Source of the DNA: Bombardia bombarda
Lineage: Eukaryota > Ascomycota > Sordariomycetes > Sordariales > Lasiosphaeriaceae
Assembly: GCA_030512295.1 (NCBI GenBank)
Contig: JAULSR010000001.1
Location: 7,215,001 to 7,279,000 of the forward strand
Direction: 5' to 3'
Length of the DNA: 64,000 bases
Every line of letters starts with the position of its first letter. Position 1 is the first letter of the stretch. Positions 33,766 to 43,105 of the stretch are shown in pieces. The translations under genes and the position numbers were made by a program. Under the pieces are notes generated by a model. That model did not search any database, was not told where the DNA came from, and saw nothing but the letters and a program-made list of their open reading frames with translations.

Positions 33766-35121
33766 CTAATCGCTTTTGCCAGCCCACACCTTCACCACAG
33801 CACCCGCAGCCAACCCAGCAGCACCAGTCTGCAACGCCAGCCGAATGACATTATACGCCTGGTTACCCAAGAACAACGGCGCCTTCAACCGCTGCGCCTC
33901 GTCCACAGCCGCCTTCAGCTTCTCACCAATCTCCTCGAGCCCAACACCGCCTTCTCCCTGCTGGACAGCCCACCCCCGTCCCGCCGTGCCCTCGCCAAAC
34001 GCCTTGATCATATCCGGCCCAAACTTCTGCAACATGGTGCTCCCGCCCGCCGCGTTGATGCACAAATCAAACACCTGGTCCAGGTCCAAGCCGACGGCGC
34101 TCGCAAACGCCAGCGCCTCGGCCGCCGAGCACAGCTGCACGCCCTTGAGCAGGTCCACCACGAGCGCCAGCTTGTCCCCCTCGCTCTCCGCCACACCATA
34201 CACCGGGCCAGCCTTCCCCTTACCCTCGGCATACAACCGAATCAAACTACTATCGTCGTCAGGCCCGAACCCCCGCCCGATGCCAGCGAAGTAGACCTGC
34301 TCCGCCGCGCTGGTCATCAGCGTCGCGAACCCGGCGCGGCGCGCCTCCGACGTGATGATGCTCGTGTCCTTCATGATGATGAACACGGCGCTCGCGACCG
34401 GCTTGAACGCGGTCAGCATGCGTGGGGTGCGGTGCTCAAACATCCAGCTCCACGCGTCCGAGGCGCGCACCGCGTCCATGGCGGCGCCCAGGTCGAGGCC
34501 GAGGTGCGCCGCGAAGCCCATGGCCTCGCTGGCGGACAGGATCTGGCACGCCGCGAGCACCTGGTGCACCATCTTCATGTTGCTGCCGGCGCCGATGCCG
34601 CCTGCGACGATGTAGAGCTTGTTGGCGTCGGCGAGCTCGGAGAGGAGCGGGCGGGCGGCGGCCAGGGCGGCGTCCGAGGCAAAGCCGGCCATGATGGAGA
34701 GGGTGCCGTCGGCGGCGCGGGCGACGCCGCCGGACACGGGGCTGTCGACGAGGTGGATGTCGGCGCGGTCGAGGGCCGCGAGCTGGCGCGCGAGCGATTG
34801 CACGTAGTCGCAGGGCACGGTGGAGCAGAGGAGGACGACGGCGCCGTGCGGGAGGGTGGTGATGGCAGCCGAGGGGCTGTCGATGAGGACGGATTGGGCC
34901 TGCTGCGGGGTGGCGACCATGCAGACGCAGTAGGCCTTGTCGGCGACGGCCTCGGCCGGGGTGGAGGCCGTGAGGCCGCCGGCGGCCGCGAAGCGCTCGA
35001 GGGTCGGGCCCCAGACGTCGAAGCCCGTGACGGCGTAGCCCTGCTTGACGAGGTGGGTGGCCATGCCGAAGCCCATGGCGCCGAGGCCGATGAAGGAGAC
35101 GGGGGGTTTTTGGTCCGCCAT
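33766..35121 (-). CDS. NAD-dependent dehydrogenase of the 3-hydroxyisobutyrate / L-threonate dehydrogenase family, long form
   Basis: Single exon, 451 residues from MADQKPPVSF (35121; context AGCCATGG). The in-frame ATG at 35193 would add a His/Glu-rich stretch and is less likely. N-terminal Rossmann fold with GLGAMGFGMA (about 11-20), substrate motif VDSPVSGGVARAADGT, and the catalytic lysine in GAGSNMKMVHQ. The family is normally about 300 residues; here a second helical domain of similar type follows (SEGDKLALVVDLLKGVQLCSAAEALAFA... GSTMLQKFGPDMI), so the C-terminal domain looks duplicated. Bacterial relatives oxidise L-threonate or D-erythronate (LtnD/DenD). The substrate here is inferred from neighbours, the divergent aldolase 865 bp away and C4-sugar enzymes downstream. 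Confidence 0.85.
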   Translation of the reverse strand: MADQKPPVSFIGLGAMGFGMATHLVKQGYAVTGFDVWGPTLERFAAAGGLTASTPAEAVADKAYCVCMVATPQQAQSVLIDSPSAAITTLPHGAVVLLCSTVPCDYVQSLARQLAALDRADIHLVDSPVSGGVARAADGTLSIMAGFASDAALAAARPLLSELADANKLYIVAGGIGAGSNMKMVHQVLAACQILSASEAMGFAAHLGLDLGAAMDAVRASDAWSWMFEHRTPRMLTAFKPVASAVFIIMKDTSIITSEARRAGFATLMTSAAEQVYFAGIGRGFGPDDDSSLIRLYAEGKGKAGPVYGVAESEGDKLALVVDLLKGVQLCSAAEALAFASAVGLDLDQVFDLCINAAGGSTMLQKFGPDMIKAFGEGTAGRGWAVQQGEGGVGLEEIGEKLKAAVDEAQRLKAPLFLGNQAYNVIRLALQTGAAGLAAGAVVKVWAGKSD

Positions 35122-35986
35122 GGCTGTGTGTGCTGCTTCTGCTTCTGTCTCGTGGTGGTGGTGGGAGCTGGTGCAATATTTTCGTTGTTTCAATAGGGTG
35201 TAAATTTAAGTGTCAAGACAGGCACCCTGTTATGTTGTCAACATGCGTTCGAGTGTGTTTGCGTGTGGAGTAAAGATGCTGGGATAGGAGAAAGGAAAAC
35301 CAGCTCTCTTCCGGGCGTCCAGTTGACTCGTATCGACGAGACGAGGGCCAAGACAAGAGATATTTTGAGAAAAGAGAAGAGTACCACCATCCCATCTCAG
35401 GTTTGGTACCGCCCGATGCCGGGGCCCCATCGGCCTTCGTCCGGGCGGGTGATGTGTGTGTTGCGACCCCACAAGACAAGAAAGCTGCCATCATCCGTTC
35501 CCCCGCTCTGGAGGCTGAATGTTTTGATGTACCCCTTTTTCCCCAATCCGTTCATGACGTGACCCGGGACCCCAACAAAGGCACTGCCGCTCTCAGGCTA
35601 ATATCTATCATGCACCTAGAACCTGTGGAGTTGGGCTTGGCGGCTGAATCTTGTGGACGATCCCGCATTGGGGATCCCGAACGGCATTTGTGCCGGCTCA
35701 AGACTTTATCTGGGGCAAAATTTCCCGACCTCGTTTTGGAGTCGTCGGCGGGCTTGGTGAAACTGCGGGATGTTGCATGACGAGTATTAATCCAAGACTT
35801 CAAGAAACGTCTTTTGAAAAAGAAAAACACCATCTTTTTTGACCTTGATCAGTCATTACAAACCAAAAGACATACTTTCGCGTCTGCATCAACATTAGCA
35901 TCAGGATCAAACACCAACAGTTCCTCCCCCAAACAACCACGTCACTACCCCTCACCACTCCCACACAACAACCAGCAGCAGCCACC
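35122..35986. other. Divergent promoter region, dehydrogenase / class II aldolase
   Basis: 865 bp between start codons on opposite strands, suggesting co-regulation of the pair. Contains the GCCGGGGC element at 35418-35425. The short frames here have no domain. Confidence 0.55.
35418..35425. promoter_or_regulatory. Putative CREA-type site (GCCGGGGC)
   Basis: Contains CCGGGG, a match to the carbon-catabolite-repressor consensus SYGGRG. The same 8-mer recurs upstream of the other two transcription units of the cluster. The short consensus makes this tentative. Confidence 0.35.
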
Positions 35987-36853
35987 ATGACGCGCCCACC
36001 ATTCTCCGAGAACCGCTCCATGAGCATCCTCAACAAGGCCAAGGCAGGCGGGTACGCCGTGCCCGGCATGTGCTGCTACAACATCGAGTCCATCATCGCG
36101 ACAGTCAAGGCAGCCGAGGCGGCCAAGTCGCCGGCCATGGTGCTGCTCTTCCCGTGGGCCATCGAGTACGCGGGCGACTCGCTCGTCAAGGCGGCGGCCG
36201 ACGCGGCGCACAGCGCCAGCGTGCCCGTGTCGCTGCACCTCGACCACTGCCAGACGCCCGAGCTGGTGCGGCGCGCGGCCGACATCCCCGACGGCTTCGA
36301 CAGCATCATGTGCGACATGAGCCACTACGAGAAGGAGGAGAACCTGCGCCTCACGGCCGAGCTGGTCGACTACTGCCACGCGCGCGACATCGCCGCCGAG
36401 GCCGAGCCGGGCCGCATCGAGGGCGGCGAGGACGGCGTGGCCGAGACGGCCGACCTCGAGGGCGTGCTGACTACGCCCGAGCAGGCCGAGGAGTTTGTCG
36501 CGACGGGTATCGACATGCTCGCGCCCGCGTTTGGCAATGTTCACGGCGAGTACGGCCCGCGCGGGATCCAGCTCGAGTATGGGCGGCTGCAGAGCATCAA
36601 TGAGGCGGTGGGCGACCGTGTGAGGCTGGTGCTGCACGGCGCGGATCCGTTTGATCTGGATATCTTCAGGAAGTGCATGGCGGGCGGCGTGACAAAGGTT
36701 AATATCAACAAGGGCATGAATAATCACTATGCGCAGGTGCAGGAGGAGATGCGCGGGAAGCCGCTGACGAGCGTCATCGAGGCGGGTACGCTGGCTATGC
36801 AGAAGGCGATTGAGCAGTACATGCACTGGCTGGGGAGCGCTGGCAAGGCTTGA
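35987..36853 (+). CDS. Class II (zinc) ketose-phosphate aldolase, GatY/KbaY/Fba-like
   Basis: Single exon, 288 residues; start in good context (CAGCCACCATGA). TIM-barrel class II aldolase signs in order: PGMCCYNIESI, the metal/base motif SLHLDHCQ (about 83-90), CDMSHYEKEEN, AEAEPGRIEGGED, the metal histidine in APAFGNVHGEYG, and VTKVNINKGMNN at the C-terminal phosphate site. The usual HGGSG phosphate motif reads HGADPF, so the substrate differs from fructose-bisphosphate or tagatose-bisphosphate. It probably splits or forms a ketose phosphate with DHAP as one product (inference). Divergent from the dehydrogenase; downstream lies the convergent kinase. Confidence 0.88.
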   Translation: MTRPPFSENRSMSILNKAKAGGYAVPGMCCYNIESIIATVKAAEAAKSPAMVLLFPWAIEYAGDSLVKAAADAAHSASVPVSLHLDHCQTPELVRRAADIPDGFDSIMCDMSHYEKEENLRLTAELVDYCHARDIAAEAEPGRIEGGEDGVAETADLEGVLTTPEQAEEFVATGIDMLAPAFGNVHGEYGPRGIQLEYGRLQSINEAVGDRVRLVLHGADPFDLDIFRKCMAGGVTKVNINKGMNNHYAQVQEEMRGKPLTSVIEAGTLAMQKAIEQYMHWLGSAGKA

Positions 36854-37593
36854 GGTCAGTGAGGCGGGATGTGGTTCGTCGGGGGGCGCCTGAAATTCAG
36901 CGGGTATTTGTTATTCTTAGCAGCAGAGGAGGGAGCAGAGACGCCATCCATCCACTGGACCATGGATTTTCAGTCTGGGTGGGTGGCAGTGTAGTAATGA
37001 CACCAGTTACGAGTTCAATATTGCGCTTTGGGAATTCTTACTGAACTCTTGATTGTTGAAATGAAATTGGAGAACGGGGGAAAAAGGTGAAATTGGGTTT
37101 GCGATCGACACACAGCTCGAACCATTGGCAAATCGGGTACGTGTTCCTCCCCGGGAATATCAGTCTGTCAGCACAGCAGGCAGGGGCGACGCAGGGGTAG
37201 TGCCAGCAAGGGTGTGTTACGTAAGCAGCAGTCACCCCCCGTCGTCACTTCCCAGAAAATGTCGAGGACAGAGGTTTATACCTGTCTCATCGCGTGGGAA
37301 GTGGCATCTGGTAACAGACATTACCGCGTGGATAGTCCGAATTACAAAGGTTTTAACAAGGTAAGCGGTAATTTCAACAAAATCACCCGACAAATCACAC
37401 CACGATAACACGACGATCCCCAGGAAGGGGGCAACCACATAATAACTTGTCTCAAATCATTTCCAAACCAGTCTTATCCAAAGCTCTTCGCACATATTAG
37501 TCTAAAGTACATCAACAACAACAACAACAACAACAACAACAACGAAAAAACCGTTTTGCACAAACATCCACCATTACCATTGTCATTTCACCT
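36854..37593. other. Convergent intergenic region, aldolase / DAK
   Basis: About 0.74 kb between 3' ends. Contains an AAC microsatellite at 37513-37543. The unrepaired DAK frame reads through this repeat as a cysteine run, which is not real coding. Confidence 0.55.
37513..37543. repeat. AAC microsatellite
   Basis: About ten CAA/AAC units just beyond the restored stop of the DAK gene. Confidence 0.9.
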
Positions 37594-39404
37594 TCACATA
37601 GCCGAATGCAGCCCCTTAATAGCAACCATGGCCCCCACGCGCCCGGATCCGGCGGCAGCTCCTTGCTATCGCCAGGCCCAATCCCAACATAAGTCGCCCT
37701 CCCCAGCTTGGGCCTCATCGTCTTGGTCGCCTCCGCGCCCCCAACGGCCGCATCCACACCCGCCTCGAAGCCCCCCTCCCGTCCCGCCGCCGCCGCCTCC
37801 TTCATCGCCTCGGCAAACGGAATCAGCGTGTCCATGACGGTCCGGTCGCCGACCTGCGCGGGCGTGTACTGCTTCAGGTGCTGCAGCGCGACGGCCAGCG
37901 CCTTGGACCAGACCGCCACCGGCCCGCCGCCGTCGGTCTTGGCCAGCAGCTCCAGGTTCTCCTGCACCGCCGTGCGCAGCGAGACGAAGAAGATGCCGAG
38001 GATGCCGCCCAGCGTGCCGCCCATCTTGCCCTCGAGGATGTCTTCGAGTTCGGTGAGCACCTCGACGACGGACCCCCCCGCGGCGATGTTCTTGGTGGCG
38101 AGGGCGTCGAGGAGCGCGACGGCGCCCGTCTCGAGCGTCAGCCCGCAGTCGCCGTCGCCCATGATGGTGTCCCAGCGGGTGAGGTCGGGCTCGGCGGCTA
38201 CCACGGCCTCGCACGCGTTGCGCACCATCTTCTCGAGCAGGGCTGGGTCGACTTTGAGGTCTTTGGAGTCGTCGATGGCTTCCTTGACCTCGACGGGCGG
38301 CTGGACGAGCTGGTCGGCGCGCTTGCGCCGGTGCGGGTAGGCCTGGAAGCCGGCGAACGACTCCCAGTAGGTGTCTGTCCGGAGGTCGAAGAAGGCTTTG
38401 ATTTGCTCGGCGGTGTAGGGGCTGTTTGCGGCCGCGGCGGTGATGTTGATCACGGAGACGGAGAAGGCGGGCGCGTTGAGGGAGGTCTCGAGGCAGCCGG
38501 CGTAGACGCGTGATGGCTCGACGGTCCAGTCGGATAGGAGCTGTTGGAGGACCTCGTCGACGAGAGCGCCGAGCTCGAGGTTGGACATGCCGCCAAAGTT
38601 GCTGACAAGCAGGACGGTCTCGTCTCCTGGGCTGAAGTGGACGTAGCCCCTTTCTGGGTCTGTCTCGTCCAGGAGGTACGTCAGGATCTGCTTGACTAGC
38701 CCCTCTGCTGAAGGCGCTGGAGACAGTTTCTTGTATCCTGGCTCGTTGTGCGGCCCGGTGCCGATTTCTACCTCGTCTTCGTCCAGGGCGCCGTGCTCTG
38801 TCCGCCCTGGAACGTGGCAGTGGTCTAGGGTGGCGGCGATGCTCACTATCTGGGAAGTTACCGCTGTGCCGAGGTCGTAAAGCTCGTCAAGTGATGCGCC
38901 GTCGGCAGCGGCAGCCCCGAGGACCTTGAGCACGCCGATCTGCGCGGCAAGCCCGCGCCGGCCAACAAGCCTCCCGCCTGTCTTTCCTATGGACACGTCA
39001 TCGCCGCATATGAGCATCCGGCAGGGATGCCCCTTTGCTTTTGTCTTCTCGGCCGCCAGCCCAAAGTGCAGGCAGTCGCCGGTGTAGTTGGTGATGACGA
39101 GGAGGGTGCCCTTGTCAGAGGGGACGGCCTTAATGCCGGCTAGGATTTGCTTGGTGCTGGGAGAGGCAAACACGTCACCGGCTACGGAGGCTGCGAGCAT
39201 GTTGCTGCCGACATAGCCAGACCATGCTGGCTCGTGACCGGATCCGCCTCCGCTGATGATACTGACGGTGGTCTTGGGCGACTCGGGATCAAAGACAACT
39301 CTGTTCGTTTCGTCAAGGTTGAGGCGTGGGTTGTACGCAATGAAGCCGCGGAGGGCTTTGGGGACAAGCCCTTCCAGCGAAGGAAAGAGATGAGCTTTGG
39401 ACAT
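37594..39404 (-). CDS. Dihydroxyacetone kinase family protein (DAK; possible erythrulose kinase), one-base frameshift near the C terminus
   Basis: ATP-dependent ketose kinase, DhaK-DhaL fusion, single exon. DhaK domain: SGGGSGHEPAWSGYVG (about 52-67), TNYTGDCLHFGLA, and the histidine that binds the ketone covalently in TLDHCHVPGR. DhaL domain: the Mg-ATP loop TIMGDGDCGLTLETGA and MGGTLGGILGIFF. The terminal motif should read KELPPDPGAWGA. In the window a missing G/C in the C5 run at 37632-37636 (plus strand) diverts the frame into a spurious tail ending in a cysteine run at 37512. With one base added the gene ends at 37594 after GLHSAM, 603 residues, the normal length. Known members phosphorylate dihydroxyacetone or, in Yarrowia and Mycobacterium, erythrulose. 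Isomerase neighbours favour a C4 ketose, but this is inference. Confidence 0.9.
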
Positions 39405-39670
39405 GATGTTGCTTGTTGTATAAGTGGTATGGTGATGGAGAGGCCGAGGAGAAGCTATAAGAGGAGGCGAATTGGTGAATTATCAAGGATCTAGAGCCTG
39501 TGATACTCACTGAAATCTGAACTTTTTTTGGAACTGACACACGAGGTCTCGACAGACTGACGCCGATCGTCCGAGCTGACTTTCATATTTCAAAACTGCA
39601 GCTTTCACCCGGCTCCCCATGCCCATGTGTTATACCCTTGCACATTGGGAGGCACCCAAATTGAGCACTT

Positions 39671-39687
39671 GCCGGGGCAGGGTGGGG
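39671..39687. promoter_or_regulatory. Putative paired CREA-type sites
   Basis: CCGGGG (inside GCCGGGGC, 39671-39678) and GTGGGG (39682-39687) both fit SYGGRG and lie close together. In Aspergillus, closely spaced CreA sites are often the functional ones. Tentative. Confidence 0.35.
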
Positions 39688-39916
39688 TTACTAGGGGATG
39701 GAACAAAGGAGGGGCAATGCACAAAGATTGTGCTCCTCCCTGAACCCGGCGTGGCAACACGATTTAGCCCCATGGTGGTTCACGGAATACCAAGATGGGC
39801 AACACGGGCTGGATAAATTGCCGAAAGCTCAGATTGCAATTGGGAAAGTAAACCTACTATTTTTCATGATGCTTGCCAAACCTTGTCGACCTTGAATCGT
39901 TTCCCAGCAGAGAAGA

Positions 39917-39944
39917 AGCAAGCAAGCAAGCAAGCAAGCAAGCC
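39917..39944. repeat. AAGC tandem repeat, seven copies
   Basis: Seven perfect tetranucleotide copies in the 5' leader of the RpiB-like gene, 66 bp before its start codon. Confidence 0.95.
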
Positions 39945-40009
39945 GCAAGAATTCAAACAAAGAACCACAACCGATCTTTTTACCCGCCTGTACCTAATCA
40001 CTTGCAATC

Positions 40010-40610
40010 ATGAGCTCGCCAAAGTGGAGGATTGCCATCGGCTGCGATGTTAGTATTTTGTTCTCATATATTCAGTGCTCCCTATGACATCATCATCATC
40101 ATCAGAATGCAACACAGCTGACCAGTTGCTGCGCAACGGCTTGTCTAGGATGCCGGCGTGGGCTACAAGAACAAGATCAAGGCCGACTTCGCGGCAGACC
40201 CCCGCGTCGTGTCGGTGACCGATGTCGGGGCCGACGACAAGACGGCGTACCCGCACATCGCCGCGGCGGCCGCCAAGCTCGTGGCGTCGGGCGAGTGCGA
40301 CAGGGCGCTGCTGATCTGCGGCACCGGGCTCGGGGTGGCCATCTCGGCCAACAAGATCAAGGGCATCCGGGCGGTGACGGCGCACGACAGCTTCTCGGTC
40401 GAGCGCGCGATCCTGAGCAACAACGCGCAGGTGCTGTGCATGGGCGAGCGCGTTGTCGGGATTGAGCTGGCGCGCCGGCTGGCCAAGGAGTGGCTCGGCT
40501 ACGTGTTTGACGAGAGCAGCCCCAGCGCGGCTAAGGTCGCTGCCATTCATGAGTATGAGGAGGGCGAGGGCGGGTTGTCAGGGCCGGCGGAGGAGGTTAG
40601 GGCGTGTTAG
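40010..40610 (+). CDS. RpiB/LacAB-type sugar-phosphate isomerase (D-erythrulose-4-phosphate isomerase-like)
   Basis: Two exons, 40010-40048 and 40149-40610, with a 100-bp intron; 166 residues. The N terminus MSSPKWRIAIGCDDAGVGYK matches the DerI/EryI branch better than classical RpiB, which usually reads DHAG. Core features: DVGADDKTAYPHIA, the active-site cysteine loop LLICGTGLGVAISANK, VTAHDSFSVERAILSNNAQVLCMGERVVG. RpiB is largely a bacterial family; in fungi such genes occur in polyol/tetritol catabolism. It probably interconverts a tetrulose or pentulose phosphate with the aldose phosphate. Shares a 605-bp promoter region with the kinase. Confidence 0.9.
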
Positions 40611-42160
40611 AGTGGGATAGGGGATGATATGATGCGGTATGATGCGATACGATACGTTAGAGAAGGCATTCAAAACGAAGGGAAGGAAAGCGAAGCGTAA
40701 TTTCAATGGCAAAGACCTGGACTTCTATGTGTGGCTATAGGTTCTATGCGATTGAGATTGAAGCTGTATACAGATTTGGCTTCAATACGTCCTAATTCAT
40801 TCAACGGCTGAACTGTGGTTCTTCTGAGCACCGTGGAGTCTGAGGCTGGTTGAGAGAGCAGCTTCCTTGCTTCTCCCCGGATCGACGCTGTCAGGTCTGT
40901 CAGGCTTCTGGGTTCCTCTCCATCCCTGGGCGGATCGACCTCGTCCTGCTCCCGGTCATGATCCATTACGTGCCCCGCCGAGGCAAAAGTTCCGTACAAC
41001 TAGGCTAGACTTCCAAGACTTTTTGTTTTGGAGCTGTTCCCGATATCGTAACCCGAGAGCAGACAGGGCGTGTGGCGTGGCCTGGCGATACCGAGCCTCT
41101 GGTGGCAGATACGCCGGGGCCCGAGTACGGTATCCGTACCTATGTGGGCCGCTAGCATTTGAACCGTGGGGCTAATGCAATGCATGGCGGTTGTTTTCCA
41201 TACTTTTCTTTTTTCTGAGAGATGGATGTGTTCCCAATGTGACAATGTGAGGTGAGGTGCATATCCACAAAGCTCCACAGAGCCAAAGTGTCAAACTCCC
41301 GTGGGTACCCGACCCCATGATTTCCCTCTCTCCTTCCCCTCCTCTTTTCGTCCCACTGCCCCCCCGCTATTCCCTTTTCCCCCACGAATGCTGTGTAGCA
41401 CAAGTACGTATTAGAAACAAGAACCATGTCCTACGCCGCATTGACGAGTGTCTGAGAGCGAGCAGAACAAATATGGGACAAAGAAAAACCCCAGGTTCCA
41501 AACTGTCTTTTTGCCAAGTGAAAAGGAAAACGACGGGTTCAGAAATTAGCTAGTCCTCATTCCATTCCAAGACAGGCAATCCGAGGATAGAATGGGATAA
41601 GATACGAGAAGTGGCATCTTTTACGAGCGGGTTTGGGAAAGCTAAGCTACTAGGTAGGTACCCAGCTCGTCTGTTACTTGTCGCTTGTTGCGTGTGCTTG
41701 CCCCTTGACCTGCTCTACGGGAATAGCGCCACGACTAATCAGTTTGGGGAATACGATACGAGTGACGAGGGAAGGAACGAACAAGCGACAGACGCCACAC
41801 GCGTCACGCCGTCCCCAAACTTCTGGGTCTGGGCGTTTCTTTGTTCTGCACTTTTTTTCTTTACGACGTTAACCGGATCGTTTTCTTAGACATCGTTAAG
41901 GTCTTTCGGGCTGCTTTACACCGAAGCGCTTATTCGGGAAACTTAGCTCTGAGGGCACACACACATACACATAATCTCACCGAGCTCACTTCACTCACTT
42001 CACTCACTCCATCACATCACCACACCTGCGGAACAAACATTGAAGAAAAGGGGATTTGCCCGGTGTCGGCTCTACACAAGAGAACCCCCGCCCACCCCCC
42101 CCCCCCCCAAATCAGTTTCGACTCCATAATCTTTTTCCTGGCGTACAAGGCCGAGCAAAT
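40611..42160. other. Intergenic region, RpiB-like / TIM-like
   Basis: About 1.55 kb upstream of the TIM-like gene, with a GCCGGGGC element at 41113-41120. A C-run precedes the start near 42097-42109. No frame here shows a domain; a transcription factor or transporter gene that might complete the cluster is not present. Confidence 0.5.
41113..41120. promoter_or_regulatory. Putative CREA-type site (GCCGGGGC)
   Basis: Third occurrence of the 8-mer found upstream of each transcription unit in the cluster, about 1.04 kb before the TIM-like start. Tentative. Confidence 0.3.
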
Positions 42161-43009
42161 ATGGCCACAACCACCCAAACTATCCCCCGCCGCCGCCGCC
42201 GCATCGTCGGCGTCTCAACAAAGATGTACTTTAGCGCCGCGCGCACAAAGTCCTTTGTCAACGCCATACTCAGCCTGCTTGCCTCTTCCGGCAGTGACAG
42301 TCTAGACGACATTGACATCTTCATCGTCCCCGACCATGTCACGCTAGCTGGGGTGGTATGTCAAGTTGAGACTGCTGCTGCTGCTGGTCGGGTAGAAAGG
42401 AAAAAAGTAATCATCGGCGCGCAAGACTGCCACAGCGCAGAGTCCGGCGCCTTCACGGGCGCCGTGTCGCCGGCCGTGCTGGCTGAGGTGGGGTGCGGCA
42501 TGGTGGAGCTGGGCCACGCGGAGCGGCGGCGGCTGTTTGGCGAGACGGATGAGAGTGTTAGGGATAAAGCGAAGGCGGTGGTACGGTGCGGGATGGTGCC
42601 GTTGGTTTGTATCGGGGAGGTGGATGGGTTTGGGGGCAAGGGAAAAGGGGCAGAGGGGAGAGTGCAGGCGGCGGCGGAGGAGGTCATGGTGCAGGTGAGG
42701 AGCGTGCTGGGGGCGCTGCCGGCGGAGGCTGAGGTCGTGCTGGCGTACGAGCCCGTGTGGGCGATTGGGGCGGCGGAGCCGGCGCCGGTGGAGCATGTGC
42801 GCGGGGTGGTGAGGAGGGTGAGAGAGAGTGCGGAGGTGAAGGGGAGGAGGGAGGGGTCGGTGAGGATTGTGTATGGGGGCAGTGCTGGGCCGGGGCTGTT
42901 TGAGAGGCTGGGAGGGGATGTGGTGGATGGGCTGTTTTTGGGGCGGTTTGCGCATGATCCGGAGCAGTTTTATCGGACGGTGTGTGAGGTTGCGGAGGGG
43001 TTGATGTGA
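42161..43009 (+). CDS. Triose-phosphate-isomerase-like protein (erythrulose-1-phosphate isomerase type)
   Basis: Single exon, 282 residues, start MATTTQTIPRRRRR. Catalytic triad as in TIM: lysine in STKMYFS (K21), histidine in ELGHAERRR (H119), glutamate in AYEPVWAIG (E197); phosphate loop GGSAGPG and the exit FLGRFAHDPEQF. STKMYF replaces the NWKMN of glycolytic TIM, and several loops are longer, so it is a paralogue and not the housekeeping enzyme. LerI (Mycobacterium), EryH (Brucella) and the Yarrowia erythritol-cluster enzyme are TIM-like L-erythrulose-1-phosphate isomerases; that role fits the neighbouring kinase and RpiB-like enzyme. Inferred, not shown by the sequence alone. The gene stops 96 bp before the convergent methyltransferase stop. 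Confidence 0.88.
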   Translation: MATTTQTIPRRRRRIVGVSTKMYFSAARTKSFVNAILSLLASSGSDSLDDIDIFIVPDHVTLAGVVCQVETAAAAGRVERKKVIIGAQDCHSAESGAFTGAVSPAVLAEVGCGMVELGHAERRRLFGETDESVRDKAKAVVRCGMVPLVCIGEVDGFGGKGKGAEGRVQAAAEEVMVQVRSVLGALPAEAEVVLAYEPVWAIGAAEPAPVEHVRGVVRRVRESAEVKGRREGSVRIVYGGSAGPGLFERLGGDVVDGLFLGRFAHDPEQFYRTVCEVAEGLM

Positions 43010-43105
43010 TGTGATGTGATGGCATGTGGGATTTGATGGACATTAGCGAAATTGACGTCTTGCTGGTGATGATTGATGCTATAAACACAACTTCCTTCCT
43101 CCCCT

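Larger units (their letters stand above)
39405..40009. other. Divergent promoter region, DAK / RpiB-like isomerase
   Basis: 605 bp between start codons on opposite strands. Contains a GCCGGGGC element with a nearby GTGGGG (39671-39687) and an AAGC repeat (39917-39944) just before the isomerase start. Confidence 0.55.

Noticed and set aside
33709..35196. A 495-residue plus-strand frame opposite the dehydrogenase
   Set aside because: Composition is Arg/Gly/Ala/Asp repetitive with no domain; the minus strand carries an intact Rossmann dehydrogenase over the same bases.
35945..36826. A 293-residue minus-strand frame opposite the class II aldolase
   Set aside because: Shadow frame; the aldolase strand holds all metal and substrate motifs.
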